Origin: JBEVMS01 sp040508515
Lineage (GTDB): Bacteria > Pseudomonadota > Gammaproteobacteria > Xanthomonadales > Rhodanobacteraceae
Direction of reading: 5' to 3'
Assembly (NCBI GenBank): GCA_040508515.1
Contig: JBEVMS010000255.1
Span: 1-6,509, forward strand
Length of the DNA stretch: 6,509 nucleotides
Every line of letters begins with the position of its first letter. Position 1 is the first letter of the stretch. A model generated the notes under the pieces. The model ran no database searches and was not told the DNA's origin. It worked only from the letters and a program-made list of their open reading frames with translations. The translations under genes and the position numbers were made by a program. Shown here piece by piece: positions 5,811-6,509 of the stretch.

Positions 5811-6008
5811 TTACTCCTCGACCCGGACCAGGTAGTAGACCGTGTTGATCAGACCACGAACCTGCGGGCTGTCCTTCAACTCACGGACATCGTTGACTTT
5901 ACCCAGACCCAGCGCCTTGACGCTGAGACGGTGACGGTTCTGCACGCCGCGCAGACCCTTGACCAGGCGCACGCGCACGGTCTTTTCGGCGGAATCGATC
6001 TTAGCCAT
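5811..6008 (-). CDS. rpmD: 50S ribosomal protein L30
   Basis: L30 is a small, non-essential-type large-subunit protein. The product has 65 residues. E. coli L30 has 59, and the slightly longer form with LVKGLRGVQNRHRLSVKALGLGKVNDVRELKDSPQVRGLINTVYYLVRVEE resembles the Xanthomonas protein. The open frame extends 20 codons further upstream into rpsE, but the ATG at 6008 gives the family start MAKIDSAEKTVRVRL and has GAGGT 8 nt before it. The start overlaps the end of rpsE by 8 nt (ATGGCTAA contains both signals), a clear sign of translational coupling. Confidence 0.98.
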   Translation of the reverse strand: MAKIDSAEKTVRVRLVKGLRGVQNRHRLSVKALGLGKVNDVRELKDSPQVRGLINTVYYLVRVEE

Positions 6009-6509
6009 TGCCCAGCACCTCTTCGACGGTCTTGCCACGCTTGGCGGCGATGCGCTTGGGCGAGGCAATGGCCTGCAGGCCCTTGATGGTGGCGCGGACC
6101 AAGTTGATCGGGTTACGCGAACCGACCGCCTTGGCCAACACGTTCTTGACGCCGACCACTTCCAGCACAGCGCGCATCGCGCCGCCAGCGATCACGCCGG
6201 TACCTTCGGAAGCGGGCTGCATGTAGACGCGCGCCGCACCGTGGTTGGCCTTGATGGCGTACCACAAGGTGCCGTTGTTGAGATCGATGGTGACCATCTG
6301 ACGACGGGCACGATCCATCGCCTTGGAAATGGCGACCGGCACTTCGCGCGCCTTGCCATAACCAAAGCCCACTCGGCCCTCGCCGTCACCGACAACGGTC
6401 AGTGCGGTAAAGCTCATCTGGCGGCCACCCTTGACGGTCTTGGCCACGCGGTTGACGGCGATCAGCTTCTCGAGCAGGCCGTCGGAATTTTCGCGATCGG
6501 TTGAAGACA
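6001..6509 (-). CDS. rpsE: 30S ribosomal protein S5, start codon beyond the right edge
   Basis: S5 takes part in decoding fidelity and lines the mRNA entry channel of the small subunit. The reading frame is open to the right edge: 168 residues are visible, beginning SSTDRENSDGLLEKLIAVNR, with no start codon consistent with the family. A GTG at 6447 would give MAKTVKGGR, but it is really the conserved valine of NRVAKTVKGGR, so the true start lies some residues outside the window. The double-stranded RNA-binding-type S5 domain (NRVAKTVKGGRQMSFTALTV, then GRVGFGYGKAREVPVAI) is followed by GTLWYAIKANHGAARVYMQPASEGTGVIAGGAMRAVLEVVGVKNVLAKAVGSRNPINLVRATIKGL and the end AAKRGKTVEEVLGNG. The spectinomycin-site loop VKGGR is of wild type. 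The stop overlaps the rpmD start. Confidence 0.98.
   Translation of the reverse strand, partial: SSTDRENSDGLLEKLIAVNRVAKTVKGGRQMSFTALTVVGDGEGRVGFGYGKAREVPVAISKAMDRARRQMVTIDLNNGTLWYAIKANHGAARVYMQPASEGTGVIAGGAMRAVLEVVGVKNVLAKAVGSRNPINLVRATIKGLQAIASPKRIAAKRGKTVEEVLGNG

Noticed and set aside
1..6509. A hidden novel system, mobile element or CRISPR array
   Set aside because: The coding space is filled by conserved core genes in their standard order. No repeat arrays, transposase, integrase, tRNA or attachment-like duplications were seen on either strand.

Overview
The window is a stretch of bacterial core-genome housekeeping DNA in which every supported gene is on the minus strand, so the genes read from the right edge to the left. 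It is high in G+C. The protein sequences point to the Xanthomonadales (Lysobacterales) of the Gammaproteobacteria, perhaps a relative of Xanthomonas or of the Rhodanobacter/Dyella group. The clues are the RpoA tail ending SHGMQLG, the long form of L30, the Xanthomonas-like S4 N-terminus, the lack of rpmJ between secY and rpsM, and a class II DAHP synthase. This placement rests on recalled family sequences, not on a search.

Layout, right to left. From 6509 to 4042 lies the end of the spc operon: rpsE (S5, start codon beyond the window), rpmD (L30), rplO (L15) and secY. These are packed with an 8-nt overlap or gaps of 5-6 nt. A 134-bp leader (3908-4041) follows, with two perfect hairpins and promoter-like elements. 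From 3907 to 1499 lies the alpha operon: rpsM (S13), rpsK (S11), rpsD (S4) and rpoA (RNA polymerase alpha), with gaps of 11-16 nt. A 217-bp spacer holding a strong UUCG-capped hairpin then separates rpoA from rplQ (L17, 898-1281). A hairpin at 842-880 closes the cluster.

From 741 to the left edge lies an unrelated pair: dsbB, the inner-membrane quinone-dependent oxidase that recharges DsbA, and 30 nt downstream the first 71 codons of a class II 3-deoxy-D-arabino-heptulosonate-7-phosphate (DAHP) synthase, the entry enzyme of the shikimate pathway. A promoter-like sequence stands upstream of dsbB.

The ribosomal proteins, RNA polymerase alpha and SecY supply the translation, transcription and protein-export machinery. 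In relatives S4 and S8 feed back on translation of these operons; only the S4-controlled part could lie in this window. No mobile elements, CRISPR arrays, tRNA or rRNA genes, or signs of gene transfer were seen. I found no new biological system. The points most worth a second look are the possible RNA switch at the rpsM start, the long rpoA-rplQ spacer, and the dsbB/DAHP synthase pair.
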